Part shown: piece by piece, positions 1-10,313 of the stretch
Numbering within the stretch: the first letter of the stretch is position 1
Layout: every line of letters begins with the position of its first letter
Assembly (NCBI RefSeq): GCF_947507565.1
Contig: NC_089182.1
Coordinates: 1,178,001-1,242,000 of the forward strand
DNA: 64,000 bases
Direction: 5' to 3'
DNA from: Oscarella lobularis
Lineage: Eukaryota > Porifera > Homoscleromorpha > Homosclerophorida > Oscarellidae
Notes under the pieces: generated by a model
The model's database searches: none
What the model was told of the DNA's origin: nothing
What the model saw: only the letters and a program-made list of their open reading frames with translations
Position numbers and translations under genes: made by a program

Positions 1-1063
1 AGGAACACATGGAATACGTGTGGCGTCACTTTCTTTCCAAATGCCCCGCCAAATTTATTGATGTCATGGCTCACAGTTATGGGGGCGTAGTGACCGTATC
101 CTGGGTAACGCATCTCTAACCATTAAGTTCTTATCGTAAATATTTGTGCACAAGTTGTCTCAATATGAAAATGCTCGAGAAAAAGTTCGAAAAATTGCGT
201 TCACAGATTCCGTTCACAGTATCAGCTTGGAAATAGCTGATGCAGAAACGCGGACTTGGTTTGAGCAGGTTGGTAGAAGGAAAGAATTTGGTGCATTGAT
301 GCAAACTGCTTGAATTGATTAGCGTGCTATTAATTGGGTGTCATCAAATGAGTATGTTGGAAAATTTGTTCGAAAATACCGAGGAGACATCTTTTGCGTT
401 TCAGCAGGTGCCTTGGGGCAGCATCTTATTTTGAATAAATTATTGATTGTTTACAGGAACTATTACTCACGAGGAGACGTCATGGAAATCGTTTGCACAG
501 ATTTTTGCATTTTTTGAAAGCGCAGAGGGAGTCAGTGACGACGTCATTGCTAGCCTGCAAAAAGACGAGGAAAGTGAAGAAATGACATCTGAAGAAGACG
601 AAGGAGAAGAACAAGAAGAAGAAAGAAAAGGCCAAGAAAAAGAGAAAGTGGACGAAGAAAAAGAGAAAGTGGACGAAGGTAATTAATTAATGTTATTACC
701 TTATTTAATGCCATGACCAGTGAAGAGAGAATTGTAGACCTCGTTGATAGCCCGCAAAAAGACGAGAAGAACGAAGAGATGATACGTGACGAAGAAAAGG
801 AAAAAGAAACAGAGAAAGATAACGATGAAAAGCAAGAAAACGACGCGGAAAGTAATAAATTGGTACCAAATTAAAATACAACAATCATTTACTGCTTTGA
901 AGAGACTGATGGCAAAGAAAAGACAATCAATGATACGCAGAACGAAAAAGAGGCAGCTGGAGAAACGGAAGAGAATACGAACGTTGATGATAATGAGGAA
1001 GAAAAAGAAAAGCAACCAGAGAAAGAAAGCCCAAAGTTAGCACATGAAAGCACGGCGTTATGA
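1..1063 (+). CDS. ARB2A: ARB2A (FAM172A)-like protein, 3' part of gene
   Basis: Arb2-domain proteins have an alpha/beta-hydrolase-like fold; the animal member ARB2A/FAM172A is a nuclear co-transcriptional/splicing regulator (family knowledge). The window opens inside the gene. Exons read 3-104, 155-268, 323-407 and 457-678. They encode the hydrolase-like stretch ending in AHSYGGVV, then KIAFTDSVHSISLE, INWVSSNEY, and the hallmark end VSAGTITHEETSWKSF. After that comes a very acidic Glu/Lys/Asp tail. The tail may stop at 684-686, or continue through exons near 738-851 and 903-1063, which also read as acidic protein and end at a TGA at 1061-1063. The acceptor joining these exons (736-737) is weak, so the tail is uncertain. 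The 5' end lies outside the window. Its 3' end converges on NBR1 with about 215 bp between. Confidence 0.85.
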
Positions 1064-1278
1064 AAAACGGAGCCATTGCCACCCCTTAGCCAGACCCTCT
1101 TTTTAGCCTTTTACACGCAGACTAATTTTTCATACAGAACATCATGCTTACCGATATTTTTTGCTGAATCCGCGGCATACATATATAACAGCGTACAAGC
1201 ACAGCAATCAACAGCTTACACAAAAGTGACAGAAAAAAAATCAAGTTTCACTGTTCATTCAAAACCGGCTCACCTTAT

Positions 1279-3281
1279 TCAATGTCTCTTTTCTGACCAC
1301 TCATTGTCGTGATGCTCAGTAAGAAGTTCCTGAACGCAAGCAGTGACGTCGTTCTTGTGCTTGTCCAACATTCTGGCGTTGAGCATTCGATTTCCAAAAC
1401 CCATTTCAAGCAGTTGATCAAGTGGAGATTGAGCCTCACGACGCGTCCATGGAGGAACGTATTGTCCCCCGGGAGGAATCCAGCCGAGGCTGCTCTGAAC
1501 ATTGGCCGCCATGACAACAGCCCGAGGAAGAGGAGGAGGAGGAGGAGAACCGTCACGTTGAACGGAGTCCTCTTCTTCTTCTTCTGGTGGCACTTCTGGT
1601 GGACCTTCTTTCAGTCTTTCTTCTTCTGGTGGATCTTCTATGGGCTGACTGACGACGTCATCTTTCTTTGGCTGCTCTTCCAGAGGTTTCGTGACGTCAA
1701 AGCACTCCGGCAAGGGAACGACGAAGAAGTCGTCCGAGTCACAACTTTTGACACTCGACGTCTCAAAGTCAATGAGATCTAAAAGAACCAGTAAAGACTC
1801 ATAACACGACTAGTTTCTTTAATTAAAATACCTTGCTGAACACTGAGCTGAGCCAGCTGACTTGTGACAATCTCCTCTTCTATAAAAATTATCTATAATA
1901 AAAACCACTCGTTCTTAGTGATTTCTCACCTGTGAGCGAAGGAGCCGCAGCGGCAGCAGAGAGTGTTTCAAAGCTCTCTGAACGATTATCCATGCAAGCT
2001 GCAGCAGGACGAGAACTTGGCATCGCGTCGTCTTCGTCCTTCCTCTTTTTGGCCTTCTTTTTCTCCTTTTTCTCCCTCTTTCCACAGAGAAGTTTTAGAA
2101 ACTTGGCCTCTCTAAAACCCATACATAGTCTTCTTTGCTTGAATTTTCTTGTTAATTAAAAAAAAAGAAACCGTTCTCTCTCTTGCTCTGCAGTCAAATA
2201 GAGTGGACGTTTCAGAAGCGGTTTCAGCTGTCCGTGCTTGTTCTTTCCAGCCCAAGTGCTGATTGGTCGTTTGATTTTCAAGAACACGTGATCCGGATAG
2301 TGCAAGCCAAGTGGCTCACAAACCTCGCACAGATCATAATCAGCACAATTTCTAAAATAAATGGCGATAAAGATTAGAAAACGCTCGCGTACTTTCGCCT
2401 ACCCGCATTTGTAACGTGTGCCAAAAATCAATTTATCGCAACCATCGCAAATGATGTTCAAGTGGCAAAAAGTAGCTAGTAAAGAATTTAAATCAATGGC
2501 TCGAGCCCTCGGGCAGATAATGACAAACGCAATTACTATCAGAATAGGAAGTCTTGGGTCGAGGCTCACTCATTCCAAGTTTGAGTTCAGAAAGAATCTA
2601 CGTAGCTTTCAATTTAAAAAAAACCCGTTGCACTAGGATTTCTTTCCTTACTTTTTTCATTTCCGGGTGAAACCACGAGGGAGGTCTGGCATCATCTTGA
2701 CACTTCTCCTTGCGCTTTCTCGTCTGTTCCACGCCAACGCTTTTAGCCAATTCCGAGTAATAGCGACAAGAAGAAGAAGAAGCAGAAGAAGAGGAAGACA
2801 AAGTGGCTTTCTACAAAAGACGACTCGCAAAAAACGTCCCATATAACAACAACTATACTTGACACACTGGCTTCAAAATAGGTGAAGTCAAAGTCGAAGT
2901 CGTCTCGATCGTTTCATTTTCGGCCTTTTCAACGACCAATCGAAGCACGTACGTGCTCTCCCTGACGACCTAAAGCAAGCTGCGAGTTGTAGAAGCACAA
3001 CGGGGGCGTGGTCAGGGACTCAAACCTTGAACGCCTCAGCGAGCTCGATCTGGCTGCTCAGCCAGATTTCGTCCCCTTCTTCGTCTTTGTATTTAATTTG
3101 AACCGAACGCGCATCGACAACGTCCTTGACCTGTCGAGAACTGGGCGCGTCAGCTAGACGCACCGTTCGTGTACACGTATCTAGGGACCTTCGCTTCAAA
3201 TTTCGACCAGGATATGTTCGATGGAACGTTGAAACGGCGTACGTCGCCGTCAAACGTTAGCTTGACAGGAACGATGTCCAT
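1279..3281 (-). CDS. NBR1: NBR1-like selective autophagy receptor (PB1-ZZ-LIR-UBA, no FW domain)
   Basis: NBR1/p62 proteins bind ubiquitylated cargo through a UBA domain and Atg8/LC3 through a LIR, and oligomerise through PB1. On the minus strand the start ATG (3279-3281) opens a PB1 domain (MDIVPVKLTFDG..., then VQIKYKDEEGDEIWLSSQ after a 58 bp intron). A ZZ zinc finger is split over two exons near 2460-2200 (ICDGCDKLIFGTRYKC then NCADYDLCEVCE). A Lys-rich stretch follows near 2100. An LIR-like DSDDFFVVPLPECFDV near 1700-1760 closely resembles the NBR1 LIR context. The UBA domain (LLEMGFGNRMLNARMLDKH) is near the end. The LIR context and UBA match NBR1 rather than SQSTM1. The four-tryptophan (FW/Nbr1-box) domain of typical NBR1 is absent and there is no room for it. 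A broken copy of its first exons lies at 9595-9779. Confidence 0.87.
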
Positions 3282-3461
3282 CTCTCGATGCTCTGGATCC
3301 TGATGAGTCAGGATGAGACGATGACGCGACGATGACGCGACGATGACGCACCGGTTTCGTCATTACAACGTACGCTAGGCATACTGCAAACATAATATCA
3401 AGTAGCCTTAATTTCTGAAAGACCTCGAATCAGTTTCGAGTCAATATCATCTTCATCTTTC

Positions 3462-5808
3462 CTAACGTATGATTTCGGCAGGAAGAGGACAAGTAAGGCG
3501 ATGAGATTCAATAATGGGTAAGTAAGCTTTCCTTTCTAATTGGACAATCCATCTGTCTTGTTCCCACGCATGCTCCACGTAATCGTCAGAAATAATGGCG
3601 ACTACAGATCGACTGTAGGCGGCCACGTGACGCGTTGACAAATGACACGTGTCAGGATTGCGATGACAAAATGACTGAACTAAGCACCCAAGCCACGTTT
3701 GAATAACGTCTTGCACTTTGTGAGCAAAATCGCTGTCACTGTCAATGTAGAACAAGGCCACGTCCCAAATAAATTCAGAATCTACAAGCAAAAGAAACTG
3801 AAAAAGAAGAATGAGTCAATTTCAGCTAATTACTTTGTTTTGCTTCCTTAAGGGCGCTTCTAAGTTCACTTCTCTTCTTGAAATCTGACATGCTTTCTTC
3901 TTTTAGTACAATAGCAGACCTAGGGTCGTCGACTCCAACATCTGTAGCCGTCAAACGGCTGCCGAGCCGTATGATCACAAACGACGGATGAATTTTCTCT
4001 TTTTCGTCTTCTAATGCAGCGATGTCCGTTTGATAGTCGGCCACTTCCGCTCTCTGCTCTTCAAAGCCAGCCTCGTCTTCTTCCTCGTCAATAACAACGA
4101 CCATCTTCCACGATTTTTCTATGGCCTGGTGAGATGCAACCATTGGATCGTCGCCAAGACGAGGCCCACTTCGACTGTCACTTGGAGCGTGCAAATTGTA
4201 ATAGCTAGAGCCCGTCTTAGTCAAAGCCGGTCTTAGCACGTCCTTGAAAAAGGACTGGCAGTTGGAGGAAAGTTGTCTTGCACTTGATTTACTGGATAAC
4301 GTGAAGCTAACGTAGTAGTCCCAGATAAAACATCCTAACATAGACGTGACTTAGTCGGTCAGTCTTCAAGGTGGCCAAATATTGCTTACGTTGAATAGCA
4401 TTTCTTTTCTTCTTTTTCTTCAGGCCAGCTGCCAGAACTAATGCAAAGATAATTATTATCATGATAATTAGAGCTCCACTTCATGACTAATAATGCCCAT
4501 AGAGGAAACGGACGTCCTGCAAAATGATGCACATAATTAATTTTCAAATGTCTAACTTATATATATAACGCAAACGCACGCTTGACTATAAGCTGAGTTG
4601 AGGTGACTTCGTGTTTCTTGAACGAAGCTGTACAGGAATAATCCCAGTCGTCGTTTTTGCTTACACTATTGATCTGTAGCGTTGATTCAAGTTTTGACAT
4701 GTTCTTATTGACTAGCCTTGACACGACAGTAAAGCGAGTTTCGTTGTATTCCTCAATATTGATCCCATTCTTCCTCCACTGAAATTTTGTAAAATAAGGA
4801 CCCTTAATGCAAACTCGTAGGGTAGCATTCTCTCCTTCCGTGACAGTTACACTGGGCGGAAGACCATCACGATAAAATGGCCCAATATCAGGCCATTCTA
4901 AAAGGAGAACAGGAGAGCTTACAGTAATATATTAGTAGTGCACATACCGTCTAGGTACAGTGTTACAGGCACAGTGATGTTTCCCTGGCTATTGGATACG
5001 ATGCAGTTATAGGCCAGAGAGTGAATAGCACCTAGGACTTCTTGCAAACATGAACAATTCACAATAGCGTTTTTCGCATCTTGGAAAATACTCTCAGCAG
5101 AGTATAAATAAATAGTCTCAGGGAGGTCTGAACACTCCGGATCAAGTACGCGATTACATTTGTGCTAAACAAAATGGCTTTAGATAAAAACCGCGTAATA
5201 GATCTCTGTCGTACTCTTGACCAGTAGACAACGTTTGGCTCTGGATTGCCAATGACCCCGCATTGATTAGACATACCAGCGTCACATATAGATGCAACTG
5301 AAGAGCACCAATGAGTAATCTCAGTTGATGCATTTCTCATAGGAGGACCTGCATGCGTGAATAAAGAGTGTCAAGTAAAAATCCACAATTACACACTTGA
5401 ATATTTAGCTATGCTTTAATTAGTTAATAATTTAAAATTAATTAAGAACAGCATGATTACTGACAGATGGCTTGCTTCAACCCAAGCCATCTTTATTTTG
5501 ACGTCTAGACTACTACCGAGCACGTTCACGCGATAGACACACTGATTTTCGCCACAGATATGAAATCCGTCATTTGCAGTGTACGTTGCATTGATTATCT
5601 CATAGTTTCCTGTAGACGTTGCAGGTAGATATGAATTCTGACGAGCAAACACTGCTTTGGTCAACGACGTTCGCGAAAACGTCCACGCTCCGCTGCAGCC
5701 TGAGCAATTCAGAGTAGCGTTCGCTCCGTCGAGGACGGTCGTCGTGAATCGAACAGTAGATGCTGCTGCAGGAAGAAGAAAAATCAACGAAGCTCTACAA
5801 CGCTGCAT
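3462..5808 (-). pseudogene. Ig-TIR receptor, left copy, frameshifted in the transmembrane exon
   Basis: This is a copy of the intact receptor at 10314-12777. It keeps a signal peptide (start 5808), three Ig-like domains, and readable TIR exons at about 3830-4335 (WDYYVSFTLSSKSS) and 3462-3790 (FIWDVALFYIDSDSDF). A 2 bp deletion near 4482 in the transmembrane exon breaks the frame. Translation would leave the membrane segment and stop a few codons into the first TIR exon. An 11 bp deletion near 3460 also removes the last 20-odd codons of the second TIR. Exon 1 differs from the intact copy only by in-frame losses of 9, 6 and similar sizes. The locus could be a pseudogene, or could make a secreted three-Ig ectodomain. 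It shares its promoter with the divergent adaptor gene starting at 5907. Confidence 0.75.
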
Positions 5809-5906
5809 TGGAGAGGCCGGAGTGTCTACGCATGCCCGTACGGGCCCTTCATGTTGAAAGTGGAGTCATTGCATAGGCCCACTCATAGGCCCATTCCTAG
5901 CTGGTC
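5809..5906. promoter_or_regulatory. Shared divergent promoter, left unit
   Basis: Only 98 bp separate the receptor start codon (5808, minus) from the adaptor ATG (5907, plus), so both genes must use this sequence. It contains the 12 bp palindrome GCCCGTACGGGC at 5834-5845, also present in the right unit at 12806-12817, and a conserved block ending cattcctagctggtcATG. No TATA box is obvious. Transcript starts are not known; the promoter role is inferred from geometry. Confidence 0.6.
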
Positions 5907-8900
5907 ATGGTGAGATGTTCGGTTTAGCGTCTTAAAACCGCTCTAACAGCTCTTTCTCAAGTCTCATAAACCCGACTTTGAACAGATCAAGCCGGGTATT
6001 GCACATCTCCTCGAAAACATCCTAAATCGAAGAATCCACGATTTTTTCGTTGATACCATCGTTCATCCGTACACAAATTTTACCTCGGAGAAGCAGTTTT
6101 GGGAAGGTTATATGGATAAAACACTCGACCTCTTGTGCACAATCAAAAAAGTGGTTAGCCGAATCTTCTCTGGAGTTGTCGAGCTAAAATCGTTTTTTAT
6201 GTCTAGAAAAGCATTCCTCTCGTCTTTCGCGACTGCTACGTCGTCTTTTTTCACAAGCCCCAAATGACATTTCAAGAAGGAGATTTCTTTTTTCAAGCCG
6301 GTGCCTCAACACCTGGCACTCTCGCTGTCAAGTTCTACTGGAACGATACCCTTCGACCGGCAACTGTTATGGAAAGTGAACTGCCTCGTCTGACCGACGA
6401 ACAGTTCTACAAGGAAAAGTGCAGAGAAAGTAACGCTGGCACAAACGTTTTCAGGAATCTGATCTTGTGGAAAGGAAAGAATGAGTTTGAACGTTTGCCA
6501 ATTAGCGACATGTTTCAACTGCTTGAGACGGTAAGTCAGTTGATGAGATTTTCAGCACTCGATACTTTGATTTAGATGAGCGAAAGAGATCTCATTGGTT
6601 CTGAGGTACCAATCAGCATTTTGCATATAATCGTATGCGTAGTATAAAAACATTAGATGACTTCTGAAGCGTCATCTCTCTCAAGCAGTGGATACGACAC
6701 TGAACAAAGGTCACGAGCGTCTTCTCTCCCAGAGAGACGCAGGGCAAAGAGCTTTACATTTGAAGGTATGAGTTTCACTGGCAACTTTATCCTGACTCCT
6801 AAAGCAGGTTAGAACGCCTCCTTCCGAAAATCTCTCACTAAAATTGCCGTTCTTTTGTAGATCGTGAAAAACAGAGTCCTGAGTTAATTCGTCCCCCTTA
6901 CGTTACTCAGCCTTCATCAGAATGTCATCAGCCCAATGCTTTTGTCTATTCAGAGAGAGATGAAGAGCCACACCCAATGGCTGCCACTGTACAGGATGAA
7001 GAAAGCGACACAGGTAATAGCCCTGCTGTCATTGCAAGGGAACTCGGCGCCAAAGTCGAGGCATTGGAACTGGGTAAGCTTTTGTATAATATCAGTTATT
7101 CCCTTGAATTAGAAACTTCAGGAGGACAAACAAGTGCCAGCGGTTACCCTGATGCTAGAGGCGCTCTCGCAAGTTTGAAGAAAGATGGCGGTAAAGAGTC
7201 ATCTGGATATCCCGGCATTGACAAAGCGTTGCCTCGTTTAACTGACGCTTCCTTAGAGATGGTAAATCTAGATCTTAGCCGTTATCTACTATAATGCCTG
7301 TTGACTAGACGTCTCAAACTGCTAAACAAAATCAGGAAAAAAAAGACGCTTCACCAGCAGGTTAATTCATCGCAGCTGAAATTTAAATTTATAGCATTAC
7401 GGTGCTATTCACTTCTTGCAGACTTTTTGTTAGATCAATCAACGTCCATGTTCGATTTGATAGATCCTCAAGTTCACCTCGCGCTAAGAAACATTTGCAC
7501 GTTGCTTGATAAAAGCGATCCTCTCGGGAATGACTGGCGAGCTCTTTGGACAAAGTTAACAGGAAGAAGCCTTAAAGAGAGTGACGAGAAAGCGTTCAAA
7601 GAGGATCTCGGCGGTTCGCCAACGATAGCTGTGTTGAACAAGTGGCAGCAGCAATGTTCATTACAAAATGCCACTGTCGGTCACCTGCTGATCTCTCTGA
7701 AACTTATCCACCGCAGCGATGCCGTTGACTTACTACGAAATTTCTTGAAAACGGTAATTAGTACTGTACGACTACTACCTGTTTTATCATTGTTATGTAG
7801 GAGTTTATTGACTTTCCGTCACTGACTATCGACAACATTTTTGTTCTGTTGAGCAAAATATCACCGGTGGTTGGTAAAGAACTGACTCCGTCTGGGTTAA
7901 ATCTAACGATTTCAGAAGGAAAGTGCAGATTGTCAATTCCTCCTGGTGCCGTTGACGTGTCAATTCCAGTTTCTTCTTGTCTTCTCACTGACGGTGGCGA
8001 GTACAGGAACGAAACCGCAGTTGCGCTCACAGATGTCGTCCGGCTTCTACCACACGGCACAAAGCTAAAAAAGGCAGCCACTCTTAAACTTAAGCACAAC
8101 TTTACTTTCAGAGAAAAACACACCATCAAGGTTACGCTGCTGTATGAAAGTGGGACTGATTCCAGGAAACGTATGAAACCGCTGTGCGTTTTCACAACTC
8201 TGAACCAAGTCGTTTCTTTTCGATTTGGACACGCTGTTCTACTACCCGACCAGATAATCATTCATACAACCAGCTTCTGTCACACTTGTGGGCGAAACGA
8301 TGGTTGTCGTCTTAATTTATCAATGATGGTTCTTGCTCTTTCTGAATTAAACCGACAACCCTTTAAAGTGATCTTAATTATATGCAGTTCAACCAAACAA
8401 AAGCAACAGAAAGCTATAAATGCAGAGCGCGGAGGACTTGGTCCGCAAGCGTATAAAGTGACAAGAAGTCGACCGTTTGATGACCTTTGCGAGTGCGAAT
8501 TCCCAGAAATGCCTACGAAAAAGCTCCCAGTGATTGCTGAAATTAACAGTTTCCAGTCTACTGCATGGAGTATTGATACCGGCCCAAAGTGGGGATTCCC
8601 GCGCGAAATCTCTTTTAGGGACCTTCAAGCAATCTCAAAAAACGAGCACTCTCATCGACCATACGATTTTGTAATTGGATTTTCTCATTGCAGTCGTGAG
8701 ACCGTTGACGATCATGTGATTGTTACGTTTGGTGTAAAAGGGACACGAATGCAGCTGTCCGCGGATATTGTAATAAAAGATGTAAGTGTGTGCTTATACC
8801 CGTGCGTAATTGTGAATTTTTGCACCAATAGCTATCAAGTTTATCAGGAAGCCCACGAGCTGGTCTTTCACTTACAAGCAGTGACTTGGACCGTAAGGTG

Positions 8901-9191
8901 ACAGAAGAGGAGCTACAAAAATTGGCTCCTTACTTGACTGAGCATTGGAAAGCGTTGGCTCGTAAGTTGAAGATAAATAAAGATTATACGGTTGTTGTAG
9001 AACGGAAAAATCGGTGGGATTCAAGCGACTGTCCCCACGACATACTTCATCGATGGCTAGATCAAAACGGATCGTGTGCGACCGTGAGACGTTTGTGCAT
9101 AGCTCTTATTGATAAAAGCGTTTGTCAGCGAAATGCTGCAGAGGAGGTATACGGAACTGGCGTCGTTAGTCAAGTCATGAACGATCTGTAA
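5907..9191 (+). CDS. Death-ZU5-UPA-like-Death adaptor with SGYP repeats (complete copy)
   Basis: Predicted cytoplasmic adaptor of about 850 residues with no signal peptide or membrane segment. The coding start is ATG followed directly by a donor (5910), giving a one-codon first exon. Exon 2 (from 5962) encodes an unrecognised helical segment (FEQIKPGIAHLLENILNRRI). Around 6300-6530 comes TPGTLAVKFYWNDTLRPA, then a Ser-rich linker and two SGYP repeats (7110-7260). Death domain 1 spans about 7430-7750 (GNDWRALWTKLTGRSL). A ZU5 domain follows from 7860 (GLNLTISEGKCRLSIPPGA), then a UPA-like segment to 8781. Death domain 2 is in the last exon, 8832-9191. ZU5-UPA-Death is the cytoplasmic order of UNC5, but there is no receptor part here. 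The exon joint between 6100 and 6300 is uncertain: a donor at about 6100 fits phase but removes an open stretch. Head to head with the Ig-TIR receptor. Confidence 0.8.
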
Positions 9192-9421
9192 CGTACGTCA
9201 TATGTTTATACCAACTGCTCTCAGTGTTACCATTATTTACCTTGATCTGATGTAATTATAGCCAATATATCTTTTTTATCCTAGTGTTTTGTTTTGTTTT
9301 ATAGCCAATGTATCTTTTTAACGCTATTTTTTATTTAAAAGTTTAAAGCTCTATGCATGACCGGATGGCCTAAAGCGAGCACTGCCGAGCAGTCTTACGT
9401 CATCTCAGTGCTAGCTTCGCC
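9192..9421. other. AT-rich spacer after the adaptor gene
   Basis: This is the 3' flank of the adaptor gene, rich in T-runs, with a short internal repeat (tatagccaatatatcttttt near 9259 and tatagccaatgtatcttttt near 9300). I see no gene. It leads into the third adaptor 5' fragment. Confidence 0.5.
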
Positions 9422-9594
9422 ATGGTGAGTTGCTCGTGAATTGTCAGCCTTCTAAGCGTGACTTCGAAGAGATCAAGCCAGATATCGCCGATCTCCTCAA
9501 AAAAGTCCTAAATCGAAGAATCAATGATTTTTTCGTTGATCCTATCGTTCATCGCTACACAGAAAAAACACTTGGCCTCTTGGGCAAAGTAGAT
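9422..9594 (+). pseudogene. Third adaptor copy, 5' fragment only
   Basis: ATG at 9422 is again followed at once by a GT donor. A second exon from 9457 (RDFEEIKPDIADLLKKVLNRRINDFFVDPIVHRY) is clearly related to exon 2 of the two adaptor genes but more diverged than they are from each other. The match breaks off at about 9594, where sequence copied from the NBR1 5' region begins in the opposite orientation. Nothing else of the adaptor follows. It is a relic, or the first exon of an unseen chimeric transcript. Confidence 0.75.
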
Positions 9595-9779
9595 AATTTG
9601 AACCGAACGCGCACCGACAACGTCCTTGACCTGTCGAGAACTGGGCGCGTTAGCTGTAGACGCACCGTTCGTGTACACGTATGGACCTTTGCTTCAAATT
9701 TCGACCAGGATATGTTCGATGGAACGTTGAAACGGCGTACGTCGCCGTCAAACGTTAGCTTGACAGGAACGATGTCCAT
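9595..9779 (-). pseudogene. Duplicated NBR1 5' fragment (PB1 exon 1, intron 1, start of exon 2)
   Basis: It matches 3095-3281 nearly base for base, including the NBR1 start codon (complement of 9777-9779), the PB1 opening MDIVPVKLTFDG and intron 1. The copy has lost a few bases in the intron and stops inside exon 2, fused to the adaptor fragment on its left. It cannot encode a PB1 domain alone. It shows that the duplicated unit originally included the neighbouring NBR1 5' end. Confidence 0.88.
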
Positions 9780-9794
9780 GCTGGATTGACGGAC

Positions 9795-10225
9795 TGTCAC
9801 GAGAAAAGTGGTCCCCCGGACGGCTTTTCTTACGTTCGAAAAGTGGTCCGGCCTACCGAAAAGTGGTCCGGGCTCGAATTTGCTCATACGCGTACCCTTC
9901 GCGATGTAGATCGATCGACGACAAAGTACGCGAGTGCACTGCTCGTGCGCATCCACTCCCCTTCTATGCAAGACCACTTTTCTTTGAGCAAAGAAAAGTG
10001 GTCCGGACCTCCAAATACGCAGCAGAGAGTCTCGTGCATGCTCCAAATAATTGGGGGGTGCTGATACAAACGTCTCAATAAGGTAAAATAAACTGACGTC
10101 GACAAAATATCAAAAATATGGGTAAGATTGCTTTTTTGCCCCCGGACCACTTTTTTTGCCCCCCAGACCACTTTTCTGGCGTGGTCCCGGACCACTTTTC
10201 TGGCCGGACCACTTTTTTCATGACA
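9795..10225. mobile_element. MITE-like non-autonomous DNA transposon with subterminal repeats
   Basis: The ends are inverted: TGTCACGAGAAAAGTGGTCC at the left and, read on the other strand, TGTCATGAAAAAAGTGGTCC at the right (18 of 20 identical). Both sides are flanked by GGAC, a candidate 4 bp target duplication. The left third carries GAAAAGTGGTCC in forward orientation (9802, 9838, 9858) and the right end carries the reverse form GGACCACTTTT (10143, 10167, 10189, 10206). One forward/reverse pair in the middle forms a hairpin. There is no transposase ORF. The left duplication unit lacks the insert at the matching place near 3340. TGT-initial ends with a 4 bp duplication are compatible with several superfamilies (Ginger is one), so family assignment is open. 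Confidence 0.7.
9972..10003. repeat. Perfect 14 bp inverted repeat, 4 nt loop
   Basis: Left arm gaccacttttcttt (9972-9985), loop gagc, right arm aaagaaaagtggtc (9990-10003). It consists of two opposed copies of the element's GGACCACTTTT repeat. Confidence 0.85.
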
Positions 10226-10313
10226 GGACGCACCGGTTTCGTCATTACAACGCACGCTAGGCATACTGCAAACATAACGCAGGGAACATGACGAGCCGCA
10301 AAAAATAGTGTTT

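Larger units (their letters stand above)
3345..7250. repeat. Segmental duplication, left unit
   Basis: This block is nearly identical, introns and promoter included, to 10222-14215, which lies in the same orientation. It holds a receptor gene on the minus strand and the 5' half of an adaptor gene on the plus strand. Similarity starts at the sequence cgcaccggtttcgtcattacaac and fades near the third SGYP repeat of the adaptor. Small indels separate the units: 2 bp at about 4482, 11 bp at about 3460, and several in-frame losses of 6-9 bp. High intron identity indicates a recent duplication or gene conversion. Boundaries are approximate. Confidence 0.9.

Noticed and set aside
5907-9191. UNC5 or ankyrin orthologue
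   Set aside because: Shares ZU5, UPA-like and Death but has no Ig/TSP ectodomain, membrane helix or ankyrin repeats, and has an extra death domain before ZU5.
9795-10225. CRISPR-like array of repeats
   Set aside because: Repeats are 12 bp, irregularly spaced and in both orientations, in a eukaryotic context; inverted ends indicate a transposon.
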